The notes under the pieces were generated by a model. That model saw only the letters and a program-made list of their open reading frames with translations. It was not told the DNA's origin and made no database searches. The position numbers and the translations under genes are program-made. Positions 56,540 to 64,000 of a stretch of 64,000 nucleotides of DNA are shown piece by piece; the first letter of the stretch is position 1, and each line of letters begins with the position of its first letter. Source of the stretch: Oscillospiraceae bacterium (GTDB lineage: Bacteria > Bacillota > Clostridia > Oscillospirales > Ruminococcaceae). The stretch is taken from positions 62,001-126,000 of the forward strand of contig JAHZAU010000004.1 in assembly GCA_019423755.1 (NCBI GenBank), in the 5' to 3' direction.

Positions 56540-56739
56540 TGACCCTGGAAGAACAGTACGAACAGCTGACCAAAGCCATCCAGGCCATTGAACAGGGGGC
56601 GCAAAGCTACAAGATCGGCACCCGGTCGGTGACCAAGGCAAACCTGGCCACCCTGTACCAGCGCCAGAAAGACCTGGAAAGCCAGATCCGCCAGGCAAAC
56701 GGCGGGAATTTTTATGTGGTCTCGTTTACCGACCGGTAG
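56536..56739 (+). CDS. gpW/DUF6148-like head-tail joining protein
   Basis: 67 residues: LEEQYEQLTKAIQAIEQGAQ, then YKIGTRSVTKANLATLYQRQ. This is the small helical gpW-like/DUF6148 protein usual between GpA terminase and portal. It overlaps the terminase stop (ATGA). Confidence 0.85.
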   Translation: MMTLEEQYEQLTKAIQAIEQGAQSYKIGTRSVTKANLATLYQRQKDLESQIRQANGGNFYVVSFTDR

Positions 56740-56759
56740 AGACCGAAAGGAGGGGGACC

Positions 56760-58145
56760 ATGTGGCCCTTTGACCGATTCCGCCGGCGCGGCGGATATGA
56801 CAGCGGCGGATGGCGCCGCGGCGGCAACAACTGGATACCGGTAGACGGCCGGGCCGAGGAGATCAACAGCATGTCCCGGGATATGCTTCGCAGCCGCGCC
56901 CGGGACCTGGAGCGCAACGGCGACCATGTGGAGGCCATGATCCAGGCCATGCAGCGCAATGTGGTGGGCGGCGGCATCCAGGTCAACCACAACCTGGGGG
57001 ACGACCTCCTGGAACAGCAGGCGGAAAGCCTCTGGAAGGGCTGGTGCCACGCCAAAAGCTGCGATGCCCGGGGGGAGCTGTGCTTCCACGAGATTCAGAG
57101 CATGGCGGTGCGCCGGATGCTGGTGGACGGCGGCCTGCTGATCGTGCGGGTGACGCCCCGGCAGCAGCAGGGGTTTTCCCGGGTACCGCTGCAGCTGCAG
57201 CTGCGGGAGGTGGACGAGCTTTGCACCAGCATCACCTTCTGCGGCGGAAACAAGGTGGTGGGCGGCGTAGAGCTGGACGGCGCTGGCCGCCCGGTGGCCT
57301 ATCACTTCCTGGAATACGGCCTCTTTGGAGAGAGCGGCCGCTCCCAGCGGGTGCCGGCGGACCGGGTCATCTACCTGCACAAGAGCAAGCGCCCCTGCGA
57401 GGTGCGGGAGGTGTCGCTGCTTGCCAACATCATCGGCCGCCTGCGGGATCTCAACCAGTACCTGAACGCCATTTCCGTCAAGGAGCGGATGCTGGCCTGC
57501 ATCGGCATCGTCCTGAAAAAAGCAAGCCAGCTCGGGGGCTTTGGCCGGAACGCCGCCCGGGACCCGGACACCGGCGCTGTGGAGCGCAAGATGTCCCCCG
57601 GCATGATCCTGGAGACCGACCCGGGCGATGGGGTGGAGGTGGTCAACCCCACCGGCCAGGCCGTCAACGCCAAGGAGATGGTCAGCACCCTGCTGCGCTC
57701 CTCTTCTTCGGCCATGGGCCTGTCCTACGAGGTGGTGTCCCGGGATATGAGCCAGTCCAACTACTCCAGCGCCCGCCAAAACCTGCTGGAGGACCGGGAG
57801 ACCTACCGGGAATGGCAGCATTATCTCATGGAGCACCTGTGCCTGACGGTGTACCAGTGGTTCCTGGACAGCTGCGTAGTGGCCAATCTGCTGCCCATCC
57901 CGGACTATTTCACCCGGCGGAGCTGGTACCTGTCCCAGGTGAGCTTCTTGGCCAAGGGGGTCAGCTGGATCGACCCGGTCAAGGAGGTCAATGCCAACAA
58001 GATCGCGCTGCAGACCGGCCAGACCACCCTGCAGGAGATCGCCGCCGAGCGGGGAAAGGACTGGCGGGAGATCCTCAAGCAGCGCAAAAAGGAGCAGGAT
58101 TTTGTAAAACAGATCGGATTGGAGGACGAAAACAATGGCAACTAA
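56760..58145 (+). CDS. Phage portal protein, lambda family
   Basis: 461 residues. SRDMLRSRARDLERNGDHVE, QAMQRNVVGGGIQV, EHLCLTVYQWFLDS and SAMGLSYEVVSRDMSQSNYS match the lambda gpB portal family, the dodecameric ring through which DNA enters. ATG 56760 after AAAGGAGGGGG; end overlaps the next gene by 11 nt. Confidence 0.92.
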   Translation: MWPFDRFRRRGGYDSGGWRRGGNNWIPVDGRAEEINSMSRDMLRSRARDLERNGDHVEAMIQAMQRNVVGGGIQVNHNLGDDLLEQQAESLWKGWCHAKSCDARGELCFHEIQSMAVRRMLVDGGLLIVRVTPRQQQGFSRVPLQLQLREVDELCTSITFCGGNKVVGGVELDGAGRPVAYHFLEYGLFGESGRSQRVPADRVIYLHKSKRPCEVREVSLLANIIGRLRDLNQYLNAISVKERMLACIGIVLKKASQLGGFGRNAARDPDTGAVERKMSPGMILETDPGDGVEVVNPTGQAVNAKEMVSTLLRSSSSAMGLSYEVVSRDMSQSNYSSARQNLLEDRETYREWQHYLMEHLCLTVYQWFLDSCVVANLLPIPDYFTRRSWYLSQVSFLAKGVSWIDPVKEVNANKIALQTGQTTLQEIAAERGKDWREILKQRKKEQDFVKQIGLEDENNGN

Positions 58146-60048
58146 CAAGACCATCCACAATGCGGGGTATTTCCGCACCGGAGAGCTGCAGATCCGGGAA
58201 GTCTCCCAGGAGGACCGGACGGTGGAGCTGTCCTTTTCCTCCGAGCAGGGGGTCAGTCGCTGGTTTGGCACCGAGTATCTCTGCCACGACCCCGGCTGCA
58301 TGGTGCTGGACACCATCACCGGCGTGGGCTCGGTGCTGTTTCACCATGGCCGTGACCCCGTTTACGGCAGCCTGCCGGTAGCGGTCCTGGAGGAAGTATG
58401 GGTGGACGAGGCGGAGCGCCGGGGCAAGGCCCGCATCCGCTTTGATACCGACGAAAAAAGCGAGCTCATCTTCCAAAAGGTCAAGGGAGGCAGCATCAAA
58501 GGCATCTCGGTGGGCTATACCATCGACGCATACGAGGAAGTAAAGGCCGGGAGGACGTCCAGCAACGGGCGTTTTTCCGGCCCTTGCTATGTGGCGACCC
58601 GTTGGACGCCACGGGAAATATCCATCGAACCGGTGCCTGCAGATGATTCTGTGGGCATCCGCAGAAGCAACGAAAACGAAGGAGAGATCACAATGGCAGA
58701 AAATCAGACCCCGACCCCCCAGCGTACCCAGGACCCGGCCCCGGCTCCTGCCCCGGCCCAGAGCGCGGAGCAGGCACGCCAGGAAGAACGCGCCCGCATT
58801 ATGGAGATCCAGTCCATGGCCCGGGACTTTGACCTGGACCTGAACCAGGCGGTGGAATCCGGCGCATCGGTGGAGCAGGTGCGGCAGCAGGTGCTGACCC
58901 AGCTGCGCCAGTCCCAGCAGCCGCTGTCCGCCCGCCAGGTGGTGGTGGAGACCGACGAGGAGGACAAGTACCGCGCCGCTGCCCGTGACGGCCTGCTGCA
59001 GCGTATGGGCTACCAGGTCCAGGAGCCGGCCCCCGGCGCCGACCAGTTCCGCGGCATGAGCCTGCAGCAGCTGATGATGGAGTGCGCCCAGCGCAGCGGC
59101 GAGAAGAACGTCTACCGCATGGACATGGACACCCTGTGGCGCACCACCCTGAATCAGACCCGCGGCCAGTATGCGGATTCCAGCGCCTTTTTGTCCGTCG
59201 TCAATTCTACCCTCCACGCGGTAGTCAGACAGGCCTATCGAACCGCCCCTACCACCTTCCAGCACTGGACGTCCGTCGGCTCCAACAGCGACTTCAAACC
59301 CACCAAGCGCTACCGCCTGGCGGCCTCCGGTGAGATGCACGAGGTAGCGGAAAACGGCGAGTTTAAGACCGTCCAGGGCAAAGATGAGGGCGTGGACACC
59401 TCCCTGAAAACCTACGGTAAAAAGTTTGGCTTCTCCCGCCAGACCATCATCAACGACAATCTGGGCACCGTGGCCAAGATGATCACCGCCCAGGTGCGCT
59501 CCAACCAGCGTTTCATCAACCGCCAGGTATACGGGCTGCTGATCAAAAACCCCACCATGCAGGACAACAAGAAGCTCTTTGACGCGGCCCACAACAACCT
59601 GATGACCGGCGCCGCCCTGTCGGTGGATACCCTCAACGAGTTCATCGTCAAGATGGCGCAGCAGAAGGGCCTGGACAAGAAGGACACCCTGGCCATCCGC
59701 CCGGCGTTCCTGCTGGTCCCCATGGAGCTGGAGATGGCAGCCTCCCGCCTGTTGGAGTCGGCCGCCGACCCGTCCGGCAACAACAGCGGCATCCTCAACC
59801 CCATGCGCAACAAGTTCCAGCTGATCTCCGACCCGGAGCTGAGCCTGGCCAGCCCGGATGGCTACTATGCAGTGGCTGACCCCAACGACGCCGACGGCAT
59901 CGAGGTCACCTACCTCAACGGCAAGCGAGAGCCCACCTTGGAAAGCACCGTGGCCTGGGACGTCCTGGGCGTGGAGTACCGCATGTATCTGGATGTGGGC
60001 TTCAACCTGCTGGACTACCGCGGCCTGGCCCACAACCCCGGCAAATAA
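58135..60048 (+). CDS. Fused prohead protease and major capsid protein
   Basis: 637 residues. Residues 1-180 read as an HK97-type prohead protease (LDTITGVGSVLFHHGRDPVY with catalytic His, KGGSIKGISVGYTI with Ser). Residues 185-290 are low-complexity and coiled, likely scaffold. Residues 295-637 resemble an HK97-fold major capsid protein (SAFLSVVNSTLHAVVRQAYR, GKKFGFSRQTIINDNL, AFLLVPMELEMAASRLLES). So one gene provides protease, scaffold and shell. ATG 58135, overlapping the portal gene. Confidence 0.88.
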   Translation: MATNKTIHNAGYFRTGELQIREVSQEDRTVELSFSSEQGVSRWFGTEYLCHDPGCMVLDTITGVGSVLFHHGRDPVYGSLPVAVLEEVWVDEAERRGKARIRFDTDEKSELIFQKVKGGSIKGISVGYTIDAYEEVKAGRTSSNGRFSGPCYVATRWTPREISIEPVPADDSVGIRRSNENEGEITMAENQTPTPQRTQDPAPAPAPAQSAEQARQEERARIMEIQSMARDFDLDLNQAVESGASVEQVRQQVLTQLRQSQQPLSARQVVVETDEEDKYRAAARDGLLQRMGYQVQEPAPGADQFRGMSLQQLMMECAQRSGEKNVYRMDMDTLWRTTLNQTRGQYADSSAFLSVVNSTLHAVVRQAYRTAPTTFQHWTSVGSNSDFKPTKRYRLAASGEMHEVAENGEFKTVQGKDEGVDTSLKTYGKKFGFSRQTIINDNLGTVAKMITAQVRSNQRFINRQVYGLLIKNPTMQDNKKLFDAAHNNLMTGAALSVDTLNEFIVKMAQQKGLDKKDTLAIRPAFLLVPMELEMAASRLLESAADPSGNNSGILNPMRNKFQLISDPELSLASPDGYYAVADPNDADGIEVTYLNGKREPTLESTVAWDVLGVEYRMYLDVGFNLLDYRGLAHNPGK

Positions 60049-60111
60049 TCAACCCAAGGAAAGGCTGGGCGGCGGCAAGGACCCCGCCCGGCCGGAAAGG
60101 AAGGAAACACA

Positions 60112-60441
60112 ATGGCAACCTACATCCAAAAGGGAAATCGCATCGACTACCAGAACGAAGGGGAGACCCCCATCCTGTCCGGCGACGTGGTGGCCTTTGG
60201 TACCACCCGCATCGGCGTAGCGGAGGCGGTGATCCTGCCCGGCGAGATGGGCAGCGTCGCCCTCACCGGCGTTTTTGAGCTTCCGGCGGACAACAGCCAG
60301 GAGATGGCGGTGGGCACCCAGGTATATTGGGTCACCGCCCAGAAAAAGGTGAGCACCACCCAGGAGGGCAACGTGCCTGCCGGCATGGCGGTGAAAAAGA
60401 AAGCCTCCTCCGGCACCACTGCCCTGGTGCGTCTGGGATAG
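60112..60441 (+). CDS. DUF2190 capsid-associated protein
   Basis: 109 residues: ATYIQKGNRIDYQNEGETPI, GDVVAFGTTRIGVAEA and PAGMAVKKKASSGTTALVRL match DUF2190, a decoration or capsid-associated protein that follows the capsid gene in many phages. ATG 60112 after AAAGGAAGG. Confidence 0.82.
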   Translation: MATYIQKGNRIDYQNEGETPILSGDVVAFGTTRIGVAEAVILPGEMGSVALTGVFELPADNSQEMAVGTQVYWVTAQKKVSTTQEGNVPAGMAVKKKASSGTTALVRLG

Positions 60442-60443
60442 CC

Positions 60444-60761
60444 ATGAGCGCGTTTCAAGATATGATCCTCTCGGACATCGAGACGGTTTTCTTCAACCTG
60501 GACGAGCTGGCCGGGACCCACCGGGTCAACGGCCGGTCCATCCCGGTGATCATCGACCAGGAGCGCCTGGAAGAGATGAAAGCAAAACCCAAGTATGCCG
60601 ACGGATACAACACCGCCACCAACCTGATCTACGTCAAGGCTGCTGACCTGCCGGGGAAACCCGCCCAGGGCTCCCACCTGGAGCTGGACGGGAAGATCTA
60701 CCGGGTGCAGAGCGTCTCCGGCGAGGACGTCTGGGAGATCACCCTGGAGGCCAACCGATGA
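60444..60761 (+). CDS. Head-tail joining protein (gpFII-like)
   Basis: 105 residues: FQDMILSDIETVFFNLDELA, IIDQERLEEMKAKPKYADGY, and IYRVQSVSGEDVWEITLEAN, similar to gpFII-type head-tail connectors. It lies 2 nt after DUF2190 and overlaps the next gene by ATGA. Confidence 0.75.
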   Translation: MSAFQDMILSDIETVFFNLDELAGTHRVNGRSIPVIIDQERLEEMKAKPKYADGYNTATNLIYVKAADLPGKPAQGSHLELDGKIYRVQSVSGEDVWEITLEANR

Positions 60762-61378
60762 GCAAAGAACCTGCGCTGCAGATGAACATCTCCGTCCCAG
60801 ACCTGGCCGAGGTACAGGCCCAGATGGGAACGATGAAAAGCCAGGCCCCGACGGTGGTCCAGCGGGCCATCAACAACACCATCAAGCAGGTCAGCCGTGA
60901 CGTGGGGAAGCAGGCAAAGCAGAAGTACATCGTCAGCCAGCCAGAGGTGCGAAAAACATTGCAGATAACCAAGGCCACGCGGCGCAATCTCACCGGCGTG
61001 GTATCGTCCAGCGATGAGAAGAAGCCCCGCCTGTATGGTTTCCGGGTGTTGCCCAAAGAGGTCATAACCCAGCCCGAGGCCAAGCCGGAAGCGTATGCTG
61101 CCCGCATCAAAAAGCGGGTGAAGGAAAAGGAGCTCAAGGGCAACAGCGGCCGCTCCAAGGCATTCGTAGCCAAAATGAAGGGTCACATTGGCGTTTTTGA
61201 ACGCATGAAAGGGGTAAAGACCAGCAGCGGCGAGGAAAAACTGGCCGAGCTGTACGGCATGAGTATTCCGGACATGGTTGGAAACCGGGAAGTTGCCTTT
61301 GAGATCCAAAGAAACGGGCAGAACCTCCTGGAAGACGAGATCCGAAAACAGATTAGGCGGGTGATGGGACTGAAATGA
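60758..61378 (+). CDS. Minor tail protein gpZ-like
   Basis: 206 residues, basic and helical: VVQRAINNTIKQVSRDVGKQ, the middle KQKYIVSQPEVRKTLQITKA, and SRSKAF-like repeats before a helical end. Placed between FII-like and the next completion protein, as in gpZ phages. ATG 60758. Confidence 0.75.
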   Translation: MSKEPALQMNISVPDLAEVQAQMGTMKSQAPTVVQRAINNTIKQVSRDVGKQAKQKYIVSQPEVRKTLQITKATRRNLTGVVSSSDEKKPRLYGFRVLPKEVITQPEAKPEAYAARIKKRVKEKELKGNSGRSKAFVAKMKGHIGVFERMKGVKTSSGEEKLAELYGMSIPDMVGNREVAFEIQRNGQNLLEDEIRKQIRRVMGLK

Positions 61379-61824
61379 CGCTATATCAACTGCAAAAATC
61401 CCTGAAAAAGAGGGTGGAACAGGCGGCAGAAAAGGCAGCCTTTCCCGGCCTGCAGGTCTTCATCCGCAACCTGCCGCCGCTGGAGTACGAGGGGGAAGCG
61501 GAAACCCGTGTGCCGTGCTGCGTAGTCAGTTTGGGAGACGGGGAGGATGCCCAGGGGCAAAGCAAGGTCATGGCGCTTTTGACTCTGGGGGCCAAGGACG
61601 ACGGCCACGACCTGCGTGGATACGAGCAAATTTGCCACCTGCTGGAGATCCTGCGCCTGGACCTGGCGGAGGACCCGCTGCTGGACGGCTGCTTTGAGAT
61701 CCAGCAGCCCATCAACTTTACCCTGTCGGAGGATGAAGAAAAAACATACCCCTTCTTTTTTGGGGCGGTTTGGTTTGACGTGACCATCCCGGCACCCCAG
61801 CGGGGATACAACGATTTGATTTAA
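61375..61824 (+). CDS. Tail completion/terminator-like protein
   Basis: 149 residues: LYQLQKSLKKRVEQAAEKAA, VPCCVVSLGDGEDAQGQSKV, and FFGAVWFDVTIPAP. The pattern and position before the sheath fit a tail terminator or completion protein. ATG overlaps the previous stop. Confidence 0.65.
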   Translation: MTLYQLQKSLKKRVEQAAEKAAFPGLQVFIRNLPPLEYEGEAETRVPCCVVSLGDGEDAQGQSKVMALLTLGAKDDGHDLRGYEQICHLLEILRLDLAEDPLLDGCFEIQQPINFTLSEDEEKTYPFFFGAVWFDVTIPAPQRGYNDLI

Positions 61825-61841
61825 CAAGGAGCTGATACATT

Positions 61842-63248
61842 ATGGCATTTTTCCACGGCATCCGGGTCACAGAAAAGCAGACCAGCATCGTGGCGCCGGT
61901 CCAGGTGGACTCGGCGGTGCAGGTGGTGGTCGGCCTGGCCCCGGTGAACCTGAGCGAGGCCCAGGACCCTCTGGCGCCGCAGATCGCCTATACCTATGAC
62001 GAGGCGGTGCGCAAGATGGGCATGGCCAGCGACCGTCTAACCTACACCCTCTGCGAAAGCATTTACCTTTCCTTTGCGGTGTACAGCGTGTCGCCGCTGA
62101 TCCTGATCAACGTCCTGGACCCGTCCAAGCATAAGCAGCAGAAGACCACCGTCAGCGTCAAGATGCTGGAGGGCCGGGCCCAGCTGCCGGAGGAGGGCGT
62201 GCTACTGCCTTCGGTGCAGCTGACCCAGACCGAGGAGGCCCTGACCCGGGGCGAGGACTACGAGCTGAGCTTCGAGGACGGCCTGGCGGTGATCCAGCGC
62301 ATCGAGGGCGGCAAGATCCTGGCGGACACCGCCGACCTGACCGCCACCTATGACGTGCTGGACCCCTCCGCGGTGGAGGACGAGGACATCCTGGCCGGCG
62401 TGGCCAAGGTCCGGGAGATCTATCCGCGCTTTGGTATCGTGCCCGGGACGCTGCTGGTGCCGGGGTACAGCAGCAAGCCGGCCATCTACAACGCCATGAC
62501 GGCCAAAACCGACACCCTCAACGGCGTGTTCCGGTACCACTGCCTGGTGGATCTGGACACCGAAACGGTCACCGCCTACGACCAGGCCCTGACCGAGAAG
62601 AACAAAAACAACCTGACCCACCCCAACAGCACCCTCCTTTGGCCGATGGTCAAGGTGGGGGAGGAGATGTTCCACTGTTCCGCGGCGATTGGTGCCCTGA
62701 TCGCGGACACCGACTACCGCAACGACGGCATCCCCTACGTCTCCCTGTCCAACAAGTCGCTGAAGATCAGCGGCCTGTGCCTGGCAGACGGCAGCGAGGT
62801 GGTCCTGGACATGGAACAGGCAAACCTGCTTAACGCCCAGGGTATCGTCACCGCCATCAACATGAACGGCTGGCGGGCGTGGGGCAACCGTACCGCCTGT
62901 TATCCCGGCAACACCGACGTCAAGGACGCCTTCGCCTCCTGCCGCCGGATGTACAACTGGTGGGCCAACCAGTTTATCCTGTCCTATTTTTCCAAGGTGG
63001 ACGACCCGGCCAACAAGCGGCTCATTGAAAGCATCATCGACAGCGAGAACATCAAGGGCAACGCCTGGAAGAGCCGGTACCAGGTGGCGGAAGCACGCAT
63101 GGTCTTTAACCAAGAGGACAACCCCACCACCGACCTGATCAACGGCATCATCCGCATTGGGATGCTGTTTTCCCCGTATCCGCCGGCCGAGCAGATCCTG
63201 ACCACGGTGGAATACGACACCGCCGCGCTCCAGGAAGCGCTGAAGTAA
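61842..63248 (+). CDS. Phage tail sheath protein
   Basis: 468 residues: FFHGIRVTEKQTSIVAPVQV at the N-terminus, AGVAKVREIYPRFGIVPGTL, and the C-terminal conserved sheath core (NGWRAWGNRTACYPGNTDVK, FILSYFSKVDDPANKRLIES). It forms the contractile outer layer, so the phage is a myovirus. ATG 61842 after AAGGAGCTGATAC. Confidence 0.93.
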   Translation: MAFFHGIRVTEKQTSIVAPVQVDSAVQVVVGLAPVNLSEAQDPLAPQIAYTYDEAVRKMGMASDRLTYTLCESIYLSFAVYSVSPLILINVLDPSKHKQQKTTVSVKMLEGRAQLPEEGVLLPSVQLTQTEEALTRGEDYELSFEDGLAVIQRIEGGKILADTADLTATYDVLDPSAVEDEDILAGVAKVREIYPRFGIVPGTLLVPGYSSKPAIYNAMTAKTDTLNGVFRYHCLVDLDTETVTAYDQALTEKNKNNLTHPNSTLLWPMVKVGEEMFHCSAAIGALIADTDYRNDGIPYVSLSNKSLKISGLCLADGSEVVLDMEQANLLNAQGIVTAINMNGWRAWGNRTACYPGNTDVKDAFASCRRMYNWWANQFILSYFSKVDDPANKRLIESIIDSENIKGNAWKSRYQVAEARMVFNQEDNPTTDLINGIIRIGMLFSPYPPAEQILTTVEYDTAALQEALK

Positions 63249-63260
63249 GGAGGAGAGACC

Positions 63261-63782
63261 ATGAACAAAAGCACCATCCCGACCAAGCTCACCGACTACA
63301 ACCTGTACAACGAAGGGGAGGTCCTGGTGGGCATGGACGCGGAGCTGAAGCTCCCCAGCCTGGAGGCAGTCACCAGCGAGATCTCCGGCGCCGGGGTAGC
63401 GGGCACCATGGAGGACCCCACCCCGGGGTACTTCGGCTCGCTGGAGACCGAGATCAAGTTCCGCACCATTGCGGAGGAGTCCAGCCGGCTGGCGATTCCC
63501 AAAGCTCATACCCTCACCGCCCGGGCCGCCCAGACCCGGCACGACCCGGCAAGCGGCGTCAACACCCAGGAAGGCGTCAAGGTGGTTATGCGGGGCGTGA
63601 CCAAAAGTTACGACCTGGGCACCTTCAAGCAAGGGGAGCCCACCGAGACCACCGTCAAGCTGGAGCTTTCCTACCTGAAGATCACCCGCGGCAGCACCGT
63701 GGTGGTGGAGCTGGACAAATTCAATCACATTTTTGTGGTGGAGGGTACCGACTACATGAAGGAGATCCGGGACCTGATTTAG
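63261..63782 (+). CDS. Phage major tail tube protein
   Basis: 173 residues: YNLYNEGEVLVGMDAELKLP, LETEIKFRTIAEES, and KVVMRGVTKSYDLGTFKQGE, as in P2 FII-type tail tube proteins. It follows the sheath gene by 12 nt with GGAGGAGAG before the ATG. Confidence 0.9.
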   Translation: MNKSTIPTKLTDYNLYNEGEVLVGMDAELKLPSLEAVTSEISGAGVAGTMEDPTPGYFGSLETEIKFRTIAEESSRLAIPKAHTLTARAAQTRHDPASGVNTQEGVKVVMRGVTKSYDLGTFKQGEPTETTVKLELSYLKITRGSTVVVELDKFNHIFVVEGTDYMKEIRDLI

Positions 63783-63797
63783 AAAGGAGAATACAGC

Positions 63798-64000
63798 ATG
63801 AAACCATTTGTACTGAAGAAACCCGTCACCTTTGAGGGGATGACCTATGAATCTTTCGACCTGTCCGGTCTGGATGATCTGACTGGTGAGCAATACGCCT
63901 CCCTGCTCCAGGAGACGGCAAAGGTCGAAGGCGAGACCCTGGTGCCGGAAAAGACCATCACCTTTGTGTATTTGACCGCCGCCAAGGTTACCGGCTTGCC
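63798..64000 (+). CDS. Phage tail assembly protein, partial
   Basis: 67 residues to the window edge: KPFVLKKPVTFEGMTYESFD, LDDLTGEQYASLLQE. It resembles the tail assembly chaperone (gpE/gp41-like) that follows sheath and tube genes and is often expressed with a frameshifted second protein. ATG 63798 after AAAGGAGAA; the gene continues beyond the window. Confidence 0.75.
   Translation, partial: MKPFVLKKPVTFEGMTYESFDLSGLDDLTGEQYASLLQETAKVEGETLVPEKTITFVYLTAAKVTGL

Overview
The window is about 62 percent G+C and codes densely on both strands. It looks like a chromosome segment of an anaerobic Gram-positive Clostridia member, most likely Oscillospiraceae/Ruminococcaceae (the Faecalibacterium, Gemmiger or Subdoligranulum neighbourhood). 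The reasons are Shine-Dalgarno AGGAGG sites, many TTG/GTG starts, sporulation genes (spo0A, spoIVB, coat-like Cys-rich proteins), a stand-alone clpC, several acidic Pro/Glu-rich lipoproteins, and a purine operon with the archaeal-type IMP cyclohydrolase PurO. The taxon is inferred from gene content only.

Positions 1-29,900 hold housekeeping and accessory genes. They are: a secreted transglutaminase-like protein; a 5' fragment of a MATE gene; a TetR regulator with an MMPL/RND-like exporter and a large secreted coiled-coil partner, each promoter region carrying a near-identical palindrome; tRNA-Val; cca followed by a 265-bp tandem duplication that made a chimeric cca/acetyltransferase frame; an Fe-S flavoprotein; a Cys-rich exosporium-like protein; a possible small RNA; TfoX-N, DUF4177 and MarR proteins; clpC; a Cys/Asn/Gly-rich coat-like protein behind a sigma-K-like promoter; spo0A, whose phosphoacceptor Asp is replaced by Asn; a MazG-like protein; a RepA_N-type replication initiator; spoIVB with 177-bp tandem repeats upstream; a tiny membrane protein behind a consensus promoter; a MazF-type toxin; DUF1015; a B12-binding radical SAM enzyme; a cell-wall amidase; and two lipoproteins.

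Positions 30,370-38,600 are the purine operon (purE-purC-purF-purM-purN-purO-purH(AICARFT)-purD). It has a structured leader of about 260 nt that contains a 41-codon Arg-rich frame and ends in an intrinsic terminator just before purE. Positions 38,700-44,640 hold two more lipoproteins, sfsA, a phosphopantetheinyl transferase, a low-G+C orphan type I restriction-like nuclease, a ClC channel, and tRNAs Gly, Arg, His and Gln.

From 44,700 to the right edge there is a prophage, apparently inserted at tRNA-Gln; its right end lies outside the window. In order it has: integrase; two similar predicted small RNAs flanking a zinc-ribbon membrane protein; ImmA protease and XRE repressor; a divergent operator/promoter switch; a Cro-like gene; two reverse-strand low-G+C accessory genes, one an Abi_alpha (DUF4393) protein; small early genes; a G2P-like HUH replication protein next to DnaA-box-like sites; an ArpU-like late regulator; a DNA methyltransferase; then terminase, portal, fused protease-capsid, connectors, tail sheath and tail tube. 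The sheath and tube indicate a contractile-tailed (myovirus) phage. No CRISPR array, rRNA or insertion sequence was seen.
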